Position numbers and translations under genes: made by a program. This document shows, one piece after another, positions 43,178 to 51,807 of a stretch of DNA of 64,000 nt. Source of the DNA: Ruminococcus flavefaciens (GTDB lineage Bacteria > Bacillota > Clostridia > Oscillospirales > Ruminococcaceae); the NCBI GenBank assembly GCA_004554385.1, contig SFMO01000081.1, positions 61,765 through 125,764 of the forward strand, in the 5' to 3' direction. Under the pieces are notes generated by a model. The model ran no database searches and was not told where the DNA came from. It saw only the letters and a list, made by a program, of their open reading frames with translations. Position 1 is the stretch's first letter; the number at the start of each line of letters is the position of its first letter.

Positions 43178-43904
43178 ATGTCTCGACTCCTTTCAGGTAC
43201 CATTTTACTGCGAGCCTGTATGACAGATAGTATACGGGTATAACAGCCGCAGCAGCTATGCTGAATTTCAGAGTTATTTTTTTCAGCTTGTCCGGGTCCT
43301 GCACAGCATTTAAAACGCTGTCAAAAAATGTGTCCATATCTGCAAAAGCAGATGTATCGCCAAAAAGTGCATATGCAAATATGATGAATGCTGCGATTCC
43401 GAGGATGATCAGTTTCATGTTCTTGCCCATTTTTCCGCCGAAACGTGCCATCAGCGGAAACTCTGCGGCACGCATGAGCAGCTGTATATAGAAGAACACA
43501 ATGAAAATAACAGAGCCGTCTGCCAGGTCTTTATTGCCGTCGACAGCAAAGTAATTGATGAGTATAAGCGCAGTTACCGTTACCATTGACCATGCCAGCG
43601 TAAACAGGTATTTAGAGCCTATATGTCCCTTTATGCCTGTTGGGGTAGAGGCTACGAAGTAAGCCCATTTTTTGTTCTCGCCATCGCTGAATAATGAATC
43701 CTGACACACTCCGCCGAAAAAGAAAGTCAGGAATGCACATACACCCCATATCAACAGGCTGACGTTTCCGTCAGCTCCATCCAGTGCATCAGGACTGAAA
43801 CGGAATAATAAAGCGAACATAGCGGGATAAAACATAGAACCTATGAAAAAGAGCAGCAGCTTTACCCAGTTGGTCCTGAGTATCTTATAAAGAAGTCCCG
43901 TCAT
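43167..43904 (-). CDS. ABC transporter permease, second subunit
   Basis: A 245-residue membrane protein with about six hydrophobic segments (LLLFFIGSMFYPAMFALLF, LIWGVCAFLTFFFGGVC, LIILGIAAFIIFAYALF). The sequence SDGENKKWAYFVASTPTG is typical of YtrC/ABC-2 permeases. The start at 43904 has GGAGG seven bases upstream and overlaps the stop of the first permease gene by one base. Confidence 0.82.
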   Translation of the reverse strand: MTGLLYKILRTNWVKLLLFFIGSMFYPAMFALLFRFSPDALDGADGNVSLLIWGVCAFLTFFFGGVCQDSLFSDGENKKWAYFVASTPTGIKGHIGSKYLFTLAWSMVTVTALILINYFAVDGNKDLADGSVIFIVFFYIQLLMRAAEFPLMARFGGKMGKNMKLIILGIAAFIIFAYALFGDTSAFADMDTFFDSVLNAVQDPDKLKKITLKFSIAAAAVIPVYYLSYRLAVKWYLKGVETYEK

Positions 43905-44674
43905 CAGTAACGCCTCCTTTTGAGCTCTTTGATTCCCCAGAAATAGGTGATAATTACAATTCCGATAAGAATGAACGGACCTGCCCACAGGAAAATATCA
44001 CGCCATTTTGTGAGATAGGGCATAGCCACCTTCATTATGGCTGCATCGCCTTCCATATCGGGGTAAAGCCTTTTTGCCTCGCTGGTGCAGAAATTTGTGA
44101 ATTTATATGCGCCGTACATAATACCTGCGGTCAATGGTGCTGTCCAGATCAAAGCAAATGCAACGCCCTTGTTCTGGGTTTTCATTATTATCATATAGGG
44201 GATATCTATTATACATATAGAACCGTAAACAAACAGAATTACCAGTATATTCTTGATATGCTCAGTGCTTACAGGAACTTTTCCTGCTGCCGAGAATATG
44301 ACCTCGGCAATAACTGCCAGCACAAATCCCAAAGCCAGAAGTATTGTGCGGAGTATCAGCTTTGACTGCATTATCTTCTTTTCGGATACGGGGAGAGTAT
44401 AGGAATAGAGCTGCCATTTTGACTTATAGTCCTTTTCAATAAGGTCGTTATGACCATATGTACAGCCTAACATTCCTATAAGAGCTGCATAGAGATACAT
44501 CTGCGTAAGCAGATAGCTGCGTATCTCGGCGTTTTCACTGTCTTTAGCGAGATTTCCTGCATAGGTGCTTATTATTACCATAGTTATCATAGCAACGAAT
44601 ATAACATAGGTAAGAAGCATAAATGATACGGCTTTGCGGCTGAGATAGAATTCACGATAGATAAGACCTTTCAT
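43904..44674 (-). CDS. ABC transporter permease, first subunit
   Basis: A 256-residue ABC-2-type permease with six hydrophobic segments (FMLLTYVIFVAMITMVIIS, AALIGMLGCTYGHNDLIEKD, ILLALGFVLAVIAEVIF). Its start follows the ATPase stop directly. It forms a heterodimeric exporter core with the next gene. Confidence 0.85.
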   Translation of the reverse strand: MKGLIYREFYLSRKAVSFMLLTYVIFVAMITMVIISTYAGNLAKDSENAEIRSYLLTQMYLYAALIGMLGCTYGHNDLIEKDYKSKWQLYSYTLPVSEKKIMQSKLILRTILLALGFVLAVIAEVIFSAAGKVPVSTEHIKNILVILFVYGSICIIDIPYMIIMKTQNKGVAFALIWTAPLTAGIMYGAYKFTNFCTSEAKRLYPDMEGDAAIMKVAMPYLTKWRDIFLWAGPFILIGIVIITYFWGIKELKRRRY

Positions 44675-45553
44675 TCATCTCCACTCCTTTTTGCCGCGGT
44701 TTACATAGAAGAGCATTATATCCTCGAGAGTTGCGGGATCTATGACCGCGCCAGAGTATTTGCGGCTGCATTCAGCCTTGTCAGTTACCATTATCTCAGC
44801 GCCGAAGTCATTGAGACGGGCGCTGACAATATCCTCGGGAGCAATGTCCTTGTAGTCGTCCTTAGTGCATTTGAGTATGCCGTGGCTGTAGAGTATATCG
44901 TCCTTGTAGCCGCTTATGAGCACCTTTCCCTTGTCTATAAAGGTAACGCTGTCTGCGACTTTATCCAGGTCAGAGGTAATATGCGAGGACATAAGGATAG
45001 AGTGATCCTCGTTCTGTAAATATTCGAGGAAAATGTCGAGTATTTCGTTTCTTACGACAGGGTCAAGACCTGTTGTAGCCTCGTCCATGATAAGAAGCTT
45101 TGCATTGTGGGATAGTGCGGAAGCTATCTGCAGCTTCATTTTCATACCCTTTGAGAACTTGCCGAACTTCTTCTTTCTCGGCAGTGCAAAGCGGCCAAGA
45201 TAATTAAAGAAGGTCTCGCTGTTCCACTCCTCGAAGACCTCGCGGAGTATCTTGTCGATAGATATAGCGTTGAGTCTGTCGTCAAAGGGAAGCTCGTCGA
45301 ATACAGCGGCTATCTGTTTTTTAGCGTCGTATTCGTCCTTCTGGCTGTCAAGTCCGAGAAGCTTTATCTCGCCCTCGTCCTTTTTGACGATGTTGAGTAT
45401 TGCATTTATAGTAGTAGTCTTGCCTGCACCGTTCTGACCGATAAAGCCCATGATACTGCCCTTTGGCACGTTGAAGCTGACCTTGTCGAGAGTAAATCCG
45501 TCATATCTCTTGGTAAGGTCTTTTATTTCTATAGCGTTTTCATAATCATTCAT
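44675..45553 (-). CDS. ABC transporter ATP-binding protein (YtrB-like)
   Basis: A 292-residue ABC ATPase with Walker A GQNGAGKTT near residue 37, the degenerate signature FSKGMKMKLQIAS and Walker B LLIMDEATTGLD. The degenerate signature and the GntR partner are typical of the YtrB/BcrA-like group that responds to cell-wall-active antibiotics in Firmicutes. It overlaps the GntR gene by eight bases. Confidence 0.9.
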   Translation of the reverse strand: MNDYENAIEIKDLTKRYDGFTLDKVSFNVPKGSIMGFIGQNGAGKTTTINAILNIVKKDEGEIKLLGLDSQKDEYDAKKQIAAVFDELPFDDRLNAISIDKILREVFEEWNSETFFNYLGRFALPRKKKFGKFSKGMKMKLQIASALSHNAKLLIMDEATTGLDPVVRNEILDIFLEYLQNEDHSILMSSHITSDLDKVADSVTFIDKGKVLISGYKDDILYSHGILKCTKDDYKDIAPEDIVSARLNDFGAEIMVTDKAECSRKYSGAVIDPATLEDIMLFYVNRGKKEWR

Positions 45554-45929
45554 TTTCTGCCCCTCCGTAAATAAGTTCGAGCATTTCCTTCAGCTCATCG
45601 AGGCTGAGCTCGCACTGTCTTGCCTTATCGCAGACCTGTGTGAGAAGGGCTTCTGTCTGGCGCAGATATTCCTCGCGGAGAAGCTCGGTATTCTGTCCCT
45701 TTACGAAACTGCCCTTGCCTGTGTATGACTCGATGAAGCCGTCGCGCTCCAGGTCCTCATAGGCGCGTTTCGTAGTGATAACGCTTATGCGGAGCTGCTG
45801 AGCCAAAGTACGCATAGAAGGCAGAGCGTCCCCTGCTTTCAGCGTACCGTTGAGGATAAGTCCTTTAATCTGAGAGGATATCTGAGAATAAATGGGCTCA
45901 CCTGATGAGTTGCTGATAATAATATCCAT
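45546..45929 (-). CDS. GntR-family regulator (YtrA subfamily)
   Basis: A 127-residue regulator with a GntR winged helix-turn-helix (PIYSQISSQIKGLILNGTLK, then LPSMRTLAQQLRISVITTKR). The short C-terminal tail is characteristic of the YtrA subfamily, which lacks a ligand-binding domain. It is first in its operon with ABC subunits, as in ytrA operons, and probably represses its own promoter until a wall-acting drug or similar signal appears; that is inference. Confidence 0.92.
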   Translation of the reverse strand: MDIIISNSSGEPIYSQISSQIKGLILNGTLKAGDALPSMRTLAQQLRISVITTKRAYEDLERDGFIESYTGKGSFVKGQNTELLREEYLRQTEALLTQVCDKARQCELSLDELKEMLELIYGGAENE

Positions 45930-45943
45930 AGTTCACCTCATAA

Positions 45944-46042
45944 TGTATATATACGTTATACACATTATAGCATTTATATACACGCTTGTCAATACCCTTT
46001 CTAAAAAAATTACTATTCACTTCAATGTGTATATGATACACA
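45944..46042 (-). promoter_or_regulatory. GntR-operon promoter with two operator candidates
   Basis: The minus-strand promoter is TTGACA (45987-45992), a 17-bp spacer and TATAAT (45964-45969). An imperfect inverted repeat, TGTATATATACGTTATACACA, overlaps the start site (45944-45964). The exact inverted repeat TGTGTATATGATACACA lies upstream (46026-46042). Both fit YtrA-type operators. Confidence 0.6.
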
Positions 46043-46092
46043 AATGAAAACAACTGTTTTTAGTCAAAATTGCCTATTTTTGAAAAATGATA

Positions 46093-46121
46093 TAGACAAG
46101 TCCCTGAAAATAATATATAAT
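46093..46121 (+). promoter_or_regulatory. Promoter of rsmD-coaD
   Basis: TAGACA (46093-46098), a 17-bp spacer and TATAAT (46116-46121). The leader has two hairpins, one of them CCGCAG (46167-46172) with CTGCGG (46179-46184), close to the start codon. Confidence 0.5.
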
Positions 46122-46201
46122 ATAATATAAGTATATTTCGGTACCCGTATACCGTAAATGCGGAAACCGCAGTATTCTCTGCGGCTTCGGAGCACTAAAA
46201 T

Positions 46202-46759
46202 ATGAGAGTAATCACAGGCATTGCAAGAGGCCGGAAGCTTGTCGCACCGGAGGGTATGGATGTAAGACCTACCGCCGACAAGGTAAAGGAAGGCATCTTT
46301 TCAGCCGTTCAGTTTGAGCTTGAGGGAGCAAGAGTCCTCGACCTCTTCGCAGGAAGCGGTCAGATGGGCATTGAAGCCCTCAGCAGAGGCGCTGACCATG
46401 CTGTATTCATCGACAGCTCGCTGCGCTCTATAAGATGTGTAAATGAAAACCTCAGGAATACAGGCTTTGAACGACAGTCAGAGGTCATCAACCGTGACAG
46501 CTACGATTACATCAAGCTAACCGCCCAGACCTTTGACATCATCATTCTCGATCCTCCCTACAGACACAGCCATATCGCAAATATCCTGCCCTTTGCAGCT
46601 AAGAAGCTACGCGACGGCGGCATGATAATATGCGAGTATGAGTGCGAGGCAGAGGAGCCGTCCGCTCCCGAGGGTATGGTGCTGAGAAAGACCTATCGCT
46701 ATGGCAAGATCAATGTCACTATATTCTGCAAACCGTCTGAGGAGGTGGCTGAGGAATGA
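46202..46759 (+). CDS. rsmD: 16S rRNA (guanine(966)-N2)-methyltransferase RsmD
   Basis: A 185-residue SAM-dependent methyltransferase. The N-terminal MRVITGIARGRKL and the motifs VLDLFAGSGQMGIEALSRGA and ILDPPYRH are typical of RsmD, which methylates G966 of 16S rRNA. It overlaps coaD by four bases (ATGA), the usual Firmicute arrangement. Confidence 0.94.
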   Translation: MRVITGIARGRKLVAPEGMDVRPTADKVKEGIFSAVQFELEGARVLDLFAGSGQMGIEALSRGADHAVFIDSSLRSIRCVNENLRNTGFERQSEVINRDSYDYIKLTAQTFDIIILDPPYRHSHIANILPFAAKKLRDGGMIICEYECEAEEPSAPEGMVLRKTYRYGKINVTIFCKPSEEVAEE

Positions 46760-47247
46760 GAAGAGTTGCCGTTTGTCCGGGAAGCTTCGATCCCGTTACT
46801 ATGGGACATCTGGACATTATCACCAGAGCTTCAAAGCTCTTTGACAAGGTCATAGTCCTTATATCCAGAAACGCAGGAAAGGCGCAGCCAAGCTTTACCG
46901 CTACGGAGCGTATGCTTATGATAGAGCAGGTTACAAGAGACCTAGATAACGTGGTTATAGATATACTTGACGGACTTCTTGCGGATTACGTGAGAAACGT
47001 TGGAGCTGTGGCTATCGTGAAGGGACTCCGAGCTGTCAGTGACTTTGAATATGAATTCCAGATGGCTCTTGCCAATAAGAAGCTTTATGCAGGAGCTGAA
47101 ACGGTATTTCTGACAACTGCTACCGAGAATATGTATCTCAGCTCCAGCCTGGTCAAGCAGATTGCTTATTTCGGCGGCGATATAAGTCATTTCGTTCCCA
47201 ATGAAATACTCGATGATATAAAACAAAGATTAATTAAGGAGAGGTAA
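46756..47247 (+). CDS. coaD: Phosphopantetheine adenylyltransferase
   Basis: A 163-residue CoaD that makes dephospho-CoA from 4'-phosphopantetheine and ATP. The nucleotide-binding motif CPGSFDPVTMGHLDII is N-terminal, and YLSSSLVKQIAYFGGDIS is the C-terminal signature. It is translationally coupled to rsmD. Confidence 0.96.
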   Translation: MRRVAVCPGSFDPVTMGHLDIITRASKLFDKVIVLISRNAGKAQPSFTATERMLMIEQVTRDLDNVVIDILDGLLADYVRNVGAVAIVKGLRAVSDFEYEFQMALANKKLYAGAETVFLTTATENMYLSSSLVKQIAYFGGDISHFVPNEILDDIKQRLIKER

Positions 47248-47252
47248 TTGAT

Positions 47253-47750
47253 ATGAGCATTGACGAGATTTTAGAAGAGATGGACGAACTCCTTGACAAG
47301 GCGTCAGCAGTTCCCTTTGTTTCACATAAGAAGGTCATTGACGGTGAGCGCATGAGAGAGCTTATCAATGACGTTCGTCTTAATATGCCTCACGAACTTA
47401 AGGAGGCAAAGAAGATAGAATTCGACTGCCAGCGTATCCTCAATGAGGCTAAGCTCAACGCAGAAAGCATTATCCGCAAGGCTGAGGAGCGTGCTGCCCA
47501 GATAGTTTCAAGAGAGGCTATCGTTACAGAGGCTAAGAAGAAGGCTCTGGATATGCTCACAAAGGCTCAGACAGCTGCCAAGAACCTTCAGCAGAACGCT
47601 GCGTCTTCAGTTGCAAAGATGCTCAACGATACAGAGAATTACTACTCAAGAAATCTCCAGAGCATAAAGGCTGTTAAGGGCAAGCTCAGCAGCACTGTTT
47701 CAGCAGGCCTCGGCATGAACGCAGGGGACAAGAAGAACGGCTTACAGTAA
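47253..47750 (+). CDS. Coiled-coil protein, ATP-synthase-E/DivIVA-like, function unknown
   Basis: A 165-residue soluble protein. After an N-terminal stretch (DEILEEMDELLDKASAVPFV) it is a long Ala/Lys/Glu-rich coiled coil (residues 45-130). Proteins of this shape following coaD in Clostridia are annotated as ATPase or DivIVA-like, but no specific function follows from the sequence. AAGGAGAGG lies before the ATG, and the gene ends at a strong terminator. Confidence 0.65.
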   Translation: MSIDEILEEMDELLDKASAVPFVSHKKVIDGERMRELINDVRLNMPHELKEAKKIEFDCQRILNEAKLNAESIIRKAEERAAQIVSREAIVTEAKKKALDMLTKAQTAAKNLQQNAASSVAKMLNDTENYYSRNLQSIKAVKGKLSSTVSAGLGMNAGDKKNGLQ

Positions 47751-47755
47751 ATAAT

Positions 47756-47786
47756 AAAACGGTACTCTTTCGAGTACCGTTTTTTA
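47756..47786. terminator. Terminator shared by convergent genes
   Basis: AAAACGGTACTC and GAGTACCGTTTT pair around TTTC, with extra T's. It serves the coaD operon and, from the other side, recG. Confidence 0.85.
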
Positions 47787-47792
47787 TGTTTA

Positions 47793-49829
47793 TTATCCAA
47801 TTATATCCTTGTTGAAAAGGCGCATTACGTCCATTTTCAAGGCGCGGTTATGCGGCTTTTCAAGGAGAGGGTCATCTTCAAGGAGCTCCCTTGCACAGTT
47901 CTGAGCACGGTTCATAAGCTCCATGTTGCAGGCTATATCCGCTATCTTCAGTGGCGGAAGTCCGTGCTGTGCGCTGCCGAAGAAATCTCCGGGACCGCGC
48001 ATTTTAAGGTCCTCCTCGGATATTTTAAAGCCGTCTGAGGTGGAGGACATTATCTTCATTCGCTTTACGCAGTCCTCGGTGGTGTTGTCGGTGATGAGTA
48101 TGCAGCTGCTCTCAAAGCTGCCTCTGCCAACTCGTCCGCGGAGCTGGTGAAGCTGTGAAAGTCCGAAGCGCTCGGCATTTTCTATGACCATAACCGCCGC
48201 ATTCGGCACGTCAACTCCTACCTCTACAACGGTAGTGCAGATAAGCACCTGTATCTCGCCGCTGCGGAATTTTTCCATTACCTTATCCTTTTCCGCAGCC
48301 CTCATCTTTCCGTGGAGCAGAGCAGTGGTATAGCCCTTAAGGTCGCCCTTTGCGGCATTCTCGGCATAGGTCTTTACGGCAAAGAGCTCGCTTTCGCTCT
48401 CCTCTATCATGGGGCAGACCACATAAGCCTGACGTCCCTCGTCAAGTCTCTCACGGACAAATCCGAAGGCTCTGCTGCGGAGCTTTCCTGTGACGGCATA
48501 GGTCTTTACTGGCTTTCTGCCTTTCGGGAGCTGAGTTATTGCAGATATATCCAGGTCTCCGTAGATTATAAGAGCAAGGGTACGGGGGATAGGGGTTGCG
48601 GACATGACAAGCTTATGCGGCGCATCGCCCTTTTCAGCAAGGGCGGCTCGCTGTGCAACGCCGAAGCGATGCTGCTCGTCGGTGATGACAAGCCCGAGAG
48701 CCTTATATTCCACGTCCTTCTGTATAATGGCATGAGTGCCCACGATAACGTCTATATTTCCTGCGGCTATGTCCTCGCGGACAGCCGCTTTTTTCTTTGC
48801 GGTCATTGAGCCTGTCAGCAGGCATACCTTTACGCCGAAGGGCTCAAGGAAGTCACTGAGAGTGCGGTAATGCTGAGCCGCAAGTATCTCGGTGGGAGCC
48901 ATAAGTGCAGACTGTATGCCGTTCTTCGCCGTAAAATAGCAGGCTGCGGCGGCAACAGCAGTCTTGCCGCTTCCCACATCGCCCTGTAAGAGCCTGTTCA
49001 TGGGGACATCGCGGCATAGGTCGGAAACTATCTCGTCCACTGCCTTTTTCTGGTCATCGGTGAGTTCAAATGGCAGTCCCTCGGTGAAGTCACTGATGTT
49101 TACGGAGGAGTCCATTTTGTAGGCGGTGCTGTTTCGGCTTCGGGATTTCATTACTGACATTCCCAGCTGAAGCTTAAGAAGCTCGTCGAAGGCAAGTCTG
49201 CGCCGTGCAGTCTCGGCGGCAAGCTCGCTCTCGGGGAAGTGGATATTCTCCAGAGCCCACATAAGCGGAGCAAGGTCGTATCTGCGGAGTATCTCATCTG
49301 ACAGCGTCTCAAAGGGCTCGCTTCGCATTATCTCAAGAGCCTGCCGCATATTGTTGCGCACCATTGTCACGGAAAGTCCCTGAGTAAGGTGGTATGTCGG
49401 CTGTATGAGCACCTGCTCGCTTGCCTTGATGTATATGGGGGAGCTTATTTCCTTGCGGAGAAAGTTTCCGGACACCTTGCCGTACATATAGTAGGTCTCG
49501 CCTTCTTTGAGCGCCTGAAAGTAGTATACGTTGTTGTAGACCACGACGAGTATATCGTCTATGCCGTCTGTAGCGGCAGCTTTGCATATGACGAGTCCGC
49601 CCTTGATGCGCTGGGGCTGCATTTTTCGGAATATAGTAAGCTTCAGAACATTATAGTCTCCCGGCACAGCCTGTGATACGGGGACATGGGTGCGGAAATC
49701 AAGGTAATCGCGGGGAATATGGTATATCAGCTCAAAAGGCGTGGTTATGCCCAGCTTGCGGTACTTCTCGCCCCGCGCCTTGCCGACGCCTTTAAGGTAT
49801 TCGATTTCGCTGAAAAGTGTAGTTGGCAT
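47793..49829 (-). CDS. recG: ATP-dependent DNA helicase RecG
   Basis: A 678-residue RecG that reverses stalled replication forks and moves branches in recombination. The N-terminal wedge (IPRDYLDFRTHVPV) is followed by Walker A GDVGSGKTAVA near residue 280, DEQH (ITDEQHRFG), SATPIPRTLAL and QLRGRVGRG. It lies 15 bases after the interrupted histidine kinase and has its own CAGGAG, so it is probably transcribed with the two-component system. Confidence 0.97.
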   Translation of the reverse strand: MPTTLFSEIEYLKGVGKARGEKYRKLGITTPFELIYHIPRDYLDFRTHVPVSQAVPGDYNVLKLTIFRKMQPQRIKGGLVICKAAATDGIDDILVVVYNNVYYFQALKEGETYYMYGKVSGNFLRKEISSPIYIKASEQVLIQPTYHLTQGLSVTMVRNNMRQALEIMRSEPFETLSDEILRRYDLAPLMWALENIHFPESELAAETARRRLAFDELLKLQLGMSVMKSRSRNSTAYKMDSSVNISDFTEGLPFELTDDQKKAVDEIVSDLCRDVPMNRLLQGDVGSGKTAVAAAACYFTAKNGIQSALMAPTEILAAQHYRTLSDFLEPFGVKVCLLTGSMTAKKKAAVREDIAAGNIDVIVGTHAIIQKDVEYKALGLVITDEQHRFGVAQRAALAEKGDAPHKLVMSATPIPRTLALIIYGDLDISAITQLPKGRKPVKTYAVTGKLRSRAFGFVRERLDEGRQAYVVCPMIEESESELFAVKTYAENAAKGDLKGYTTALLHGKMRAAEKDKVMEKFRSGEIQVLICTTVVEVGVDVPNAAVMVIENAERFGLSQLHQLRGRVGRGSFESSCILITDNTTEDCVKRMKIMSSTSDGFKISEEDLKMRGPGDFFGSAQHGLPPLKIADIACNMELMNRAQNCARELLEDDPLLEKPHNRALKMDVMRLFNKDIIG

Positions 49830-49844
49830 AAAAAGTGCTCCTGA

Positions 49845-51056
49845 TCATTTTATAAATACAAATTCAAATCTTGTGCCCTTGTCAGGCTCGGAATACACCA
49901 GTATATCGCCGCCGTGGGCACGGACTATCTTCTGTGCTATTGACATTCCGAGACCTGAGCTGTACATGGTGGTGTCCCTTGACTTTGAGGAAAAACGTTC
50001 AAAAAGCTTCGGTATATCTTCCTGTGGTATGCCCTTTCCGTTGTCGGAGAGGATTATCTTTACCATAACGGGGTCATCGGTTATATCTGCGGTCATCTCG
50101 GTACATTCCGAGTGGTCGGCAGAGTTTTTAAGTATATTCTCGACTGCCTCACAGAGCCAGCTTTTGTCGCATAGCATGGTTATGCCCTGTGGAAGGTTCT
50201 TGCTGATGGTGATGTTCTTTCTGCGGAGAAGGGGAGAGATACGCTTTATGGCAAGGGCGCAGACTGATGATACGTCGTTTGGCTCCATAGTATATTCCAC
50301 GGCGTCGGCATCGAGCTTTGCAAGCTTGATGGCTTCTATGACGAGCTTTTCCATGGCGTCGAGGTTGAGCTGTATCTCGTCGGAAAACCTTTCACGCTGT
50401 TCCTCTGAAAGGTCATCAAGCTAAGTGAGCATATCCGTATTCAGACGCACTACCGCAAGGGAGGTCTTTATCTGGTGGGAGAGGTCGGTGAGAAATGTGC
50501 GGAGATAGCGCTGTTCGCTGCTGAGGCTGAACTTCATATTGTTCAGCCTGTTCACAAGGAGCTCGGCGGCATCTGAGATCCTGTGGACTGAGCCTAAGTC
50601 CTCGCCGTAAAGAGTTATTGTTCCTTCAGAGCTGTCTGCGGCTGCCAGACATTCATTGCGGAGAGCTTCAAGGTCGCGGTATATCGCCATGAGTTCACGG
50701 AGAGACAGGAAGAACCAGAGAGCCGATATGGCGGCAAACAGTCCGTACACAGGGATAAATATAGTTCTGCGGACAGAGCGGTAGCTCTTCAGGAGCTTTG
50801 GGGATATGTTCCTGTTTATGCTGTATTTTCTGAATATCTCCTCGCCTGCGGAGATGCTATCCTCGTCGGGGAGTTCCGTGAGGCCTTTGCCGCCTGCCAC
50901 AGAGAGCTCGGACCTTATCTGGTCTCTGACTATTCTGTCCGCGCATTTGTCGGATATAAAAAATGCGGCACAGGCAGAAATGGCGAGTGAAATCAGGAAT
51001 ATAAGCAGCAGCTTTTTCGGGGCGCTGTTATTTATAAATCGGTCTGTTCTGTCCAT
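49845..51056 (-). pseudogene. Sensor histidine kinase interrupted by an in-frame amber stop
   Basis: The frame reads 211 residues from 51056 to a TAG at 50421-50423, then continues in the same frame for another 191 codons to the TGA at 49845. The first piece has two transmembrane helices (LLLIFLISLAISACAAFFI; FIPVYGLFAAISALWFFLSL), a HAMP-like linker and the H-box DLSHQIKTSLAVV. The second has the ATPase domain (ILSDNGKGIP, SGLGMSIAQKIV). A single C-to-T change from CAG would explain the stop, just after the H-box helix. It is either a real mutation that disables the kinase, a translated pair of fragments (ATG at 50354), or a sequencing error. It follows its response regulator with a 25-base overlap. 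Confidence 0.85.
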
Positions 51057-51640
51057 TTATAGCCCATTCCTCTCTTGGTGACTATACTTCCGCAGTTTTT
51101 TGCCCTGTTGAGCTTTTCACGGAGGCGGCTGATATTCACCGAAAGGGTATTGTCGTTTACGAATTCGCCCTTTGAGTCCCATAGATAGGCAAGTATCTGA
51201 TCGCGGGTCAGATACTGACCGCGGTTTGTCATCAGGTAGCTCAGCAGCTTCTGCTCCAGTGCAGTGAGCTCTATTTCTGGAACATCGGGTACTCTTCGGA
51301 GGTTTGCGCGGATTCGCGAAAACAGCTCGCGGAGTCTGAATGGCTTGGTGATATAGTCGTCGCCGCCGCTGTCGAGTCCGCGGACGATGTCTGCCTCGTC
51401 GTCACATGAGGTAAGGAATATTACGGGAGTCTGCATGGTTTTGCGGAGCCGTCTGCAAAGGTCCACGCCGTTGCCGTCGGGGAGGGTGACATCGAGTATG
51501 ATAAGGTCTGCGTCGGGAGCTGCGGCTTCTGCTGCGGCGGCGGTGCGGACAGCTTTGACGCTGTAGCCCTCGGTCTCAAGGGAAAGCTTTATATTTGCGT
51601 TGAGTGTTTCGTCGTCTTCAACGAGAAGTATCTTGTTCAT
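51032..51640 (-). CDS. OmpR/PhoB-family response regulator
   Basis: A 202-residue regulator. The receiver domain has the phosphorylated Asp in LDVTLPDGNG, the conserved Lys in TKPFRLRELF, and ILLVEDDETL at the N-terminus. The winged helix OmpR-type DNA-binding domain follows (TALEQKLLSYLMTNRGQYLT). The start at 51640 is set by GAGGTGAGA six bases before; the longer frame runs through the promoter. It pairs with the interrupted histidine kinase and may therefore now lack its normal phosphodonor. Confidence 0.93.
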   Translation of the reverse strand: MNKILLVEDDETLNANIKLSLETEGYSVKAVRTAAAAEAAAPDADLIILDVTLPDGNGVDLCRRLRKTMQTPVIFLTSCDDEADIVRGLDSGGDDYITKPFRLRELFSRIRANLRRVPDVPEIELTALEQKLLSYLMTNRGQYLTRDQILAYLWDSKGEFVNDNTLSVNISRLREKLNRAKNCGSIVTKRGMGYKWTEQTDL

Positions 51641-51677
51641 AGTCTCACCTCGGTGATATTTTATAAGTGTTGTACTC

Positions 51678-51706
51678 ATTTTATCATAAATGCAAGGAAA
51701 TATCAA
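51678..51706 (-). promoter_or_regulatory. Promoter of the response regulator operon
   Basis: On the minus strand, TTGATA (51701-51706), a 17-bp spacer and TAAAAT (51678-51683). Confidence 0.55.
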
Positions 51707-51745
51707 GGAGCGCAGAAAAAAAGTACCTTTTTTCAGAGTTGTGCC

Positions 51746-51787
51746 GCAAAAAAAGCAGCACCGCGGAACATCCGCAGTGCTGCTTTT
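51746..51787 (-). terminator. Terminator after the U32-like gene
   Basis: AAAAGCAGCACTGCGG and CCGCGGTGCTGCTTTTTTT pair (one mismatch) around a short loop on the minus strand. Confidence 0.8.
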
Positions 51788-51807
51788 CAGTATGAACAAT
51801 AAAGAAA

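Noticed and set aside
50421..50423. Amber codon read as pyrrolysine or by programmed readthrough
   Set aside because: No recoding element is visible and no other gene here has an internal TAG. A point mutation or sequencing error is simpler.
49741..50424. Plus-strand open frame of 227 codons
   Set aside because: It is antisense to the histidine kinase fragment. Ser/Phe-rich shadow composition.
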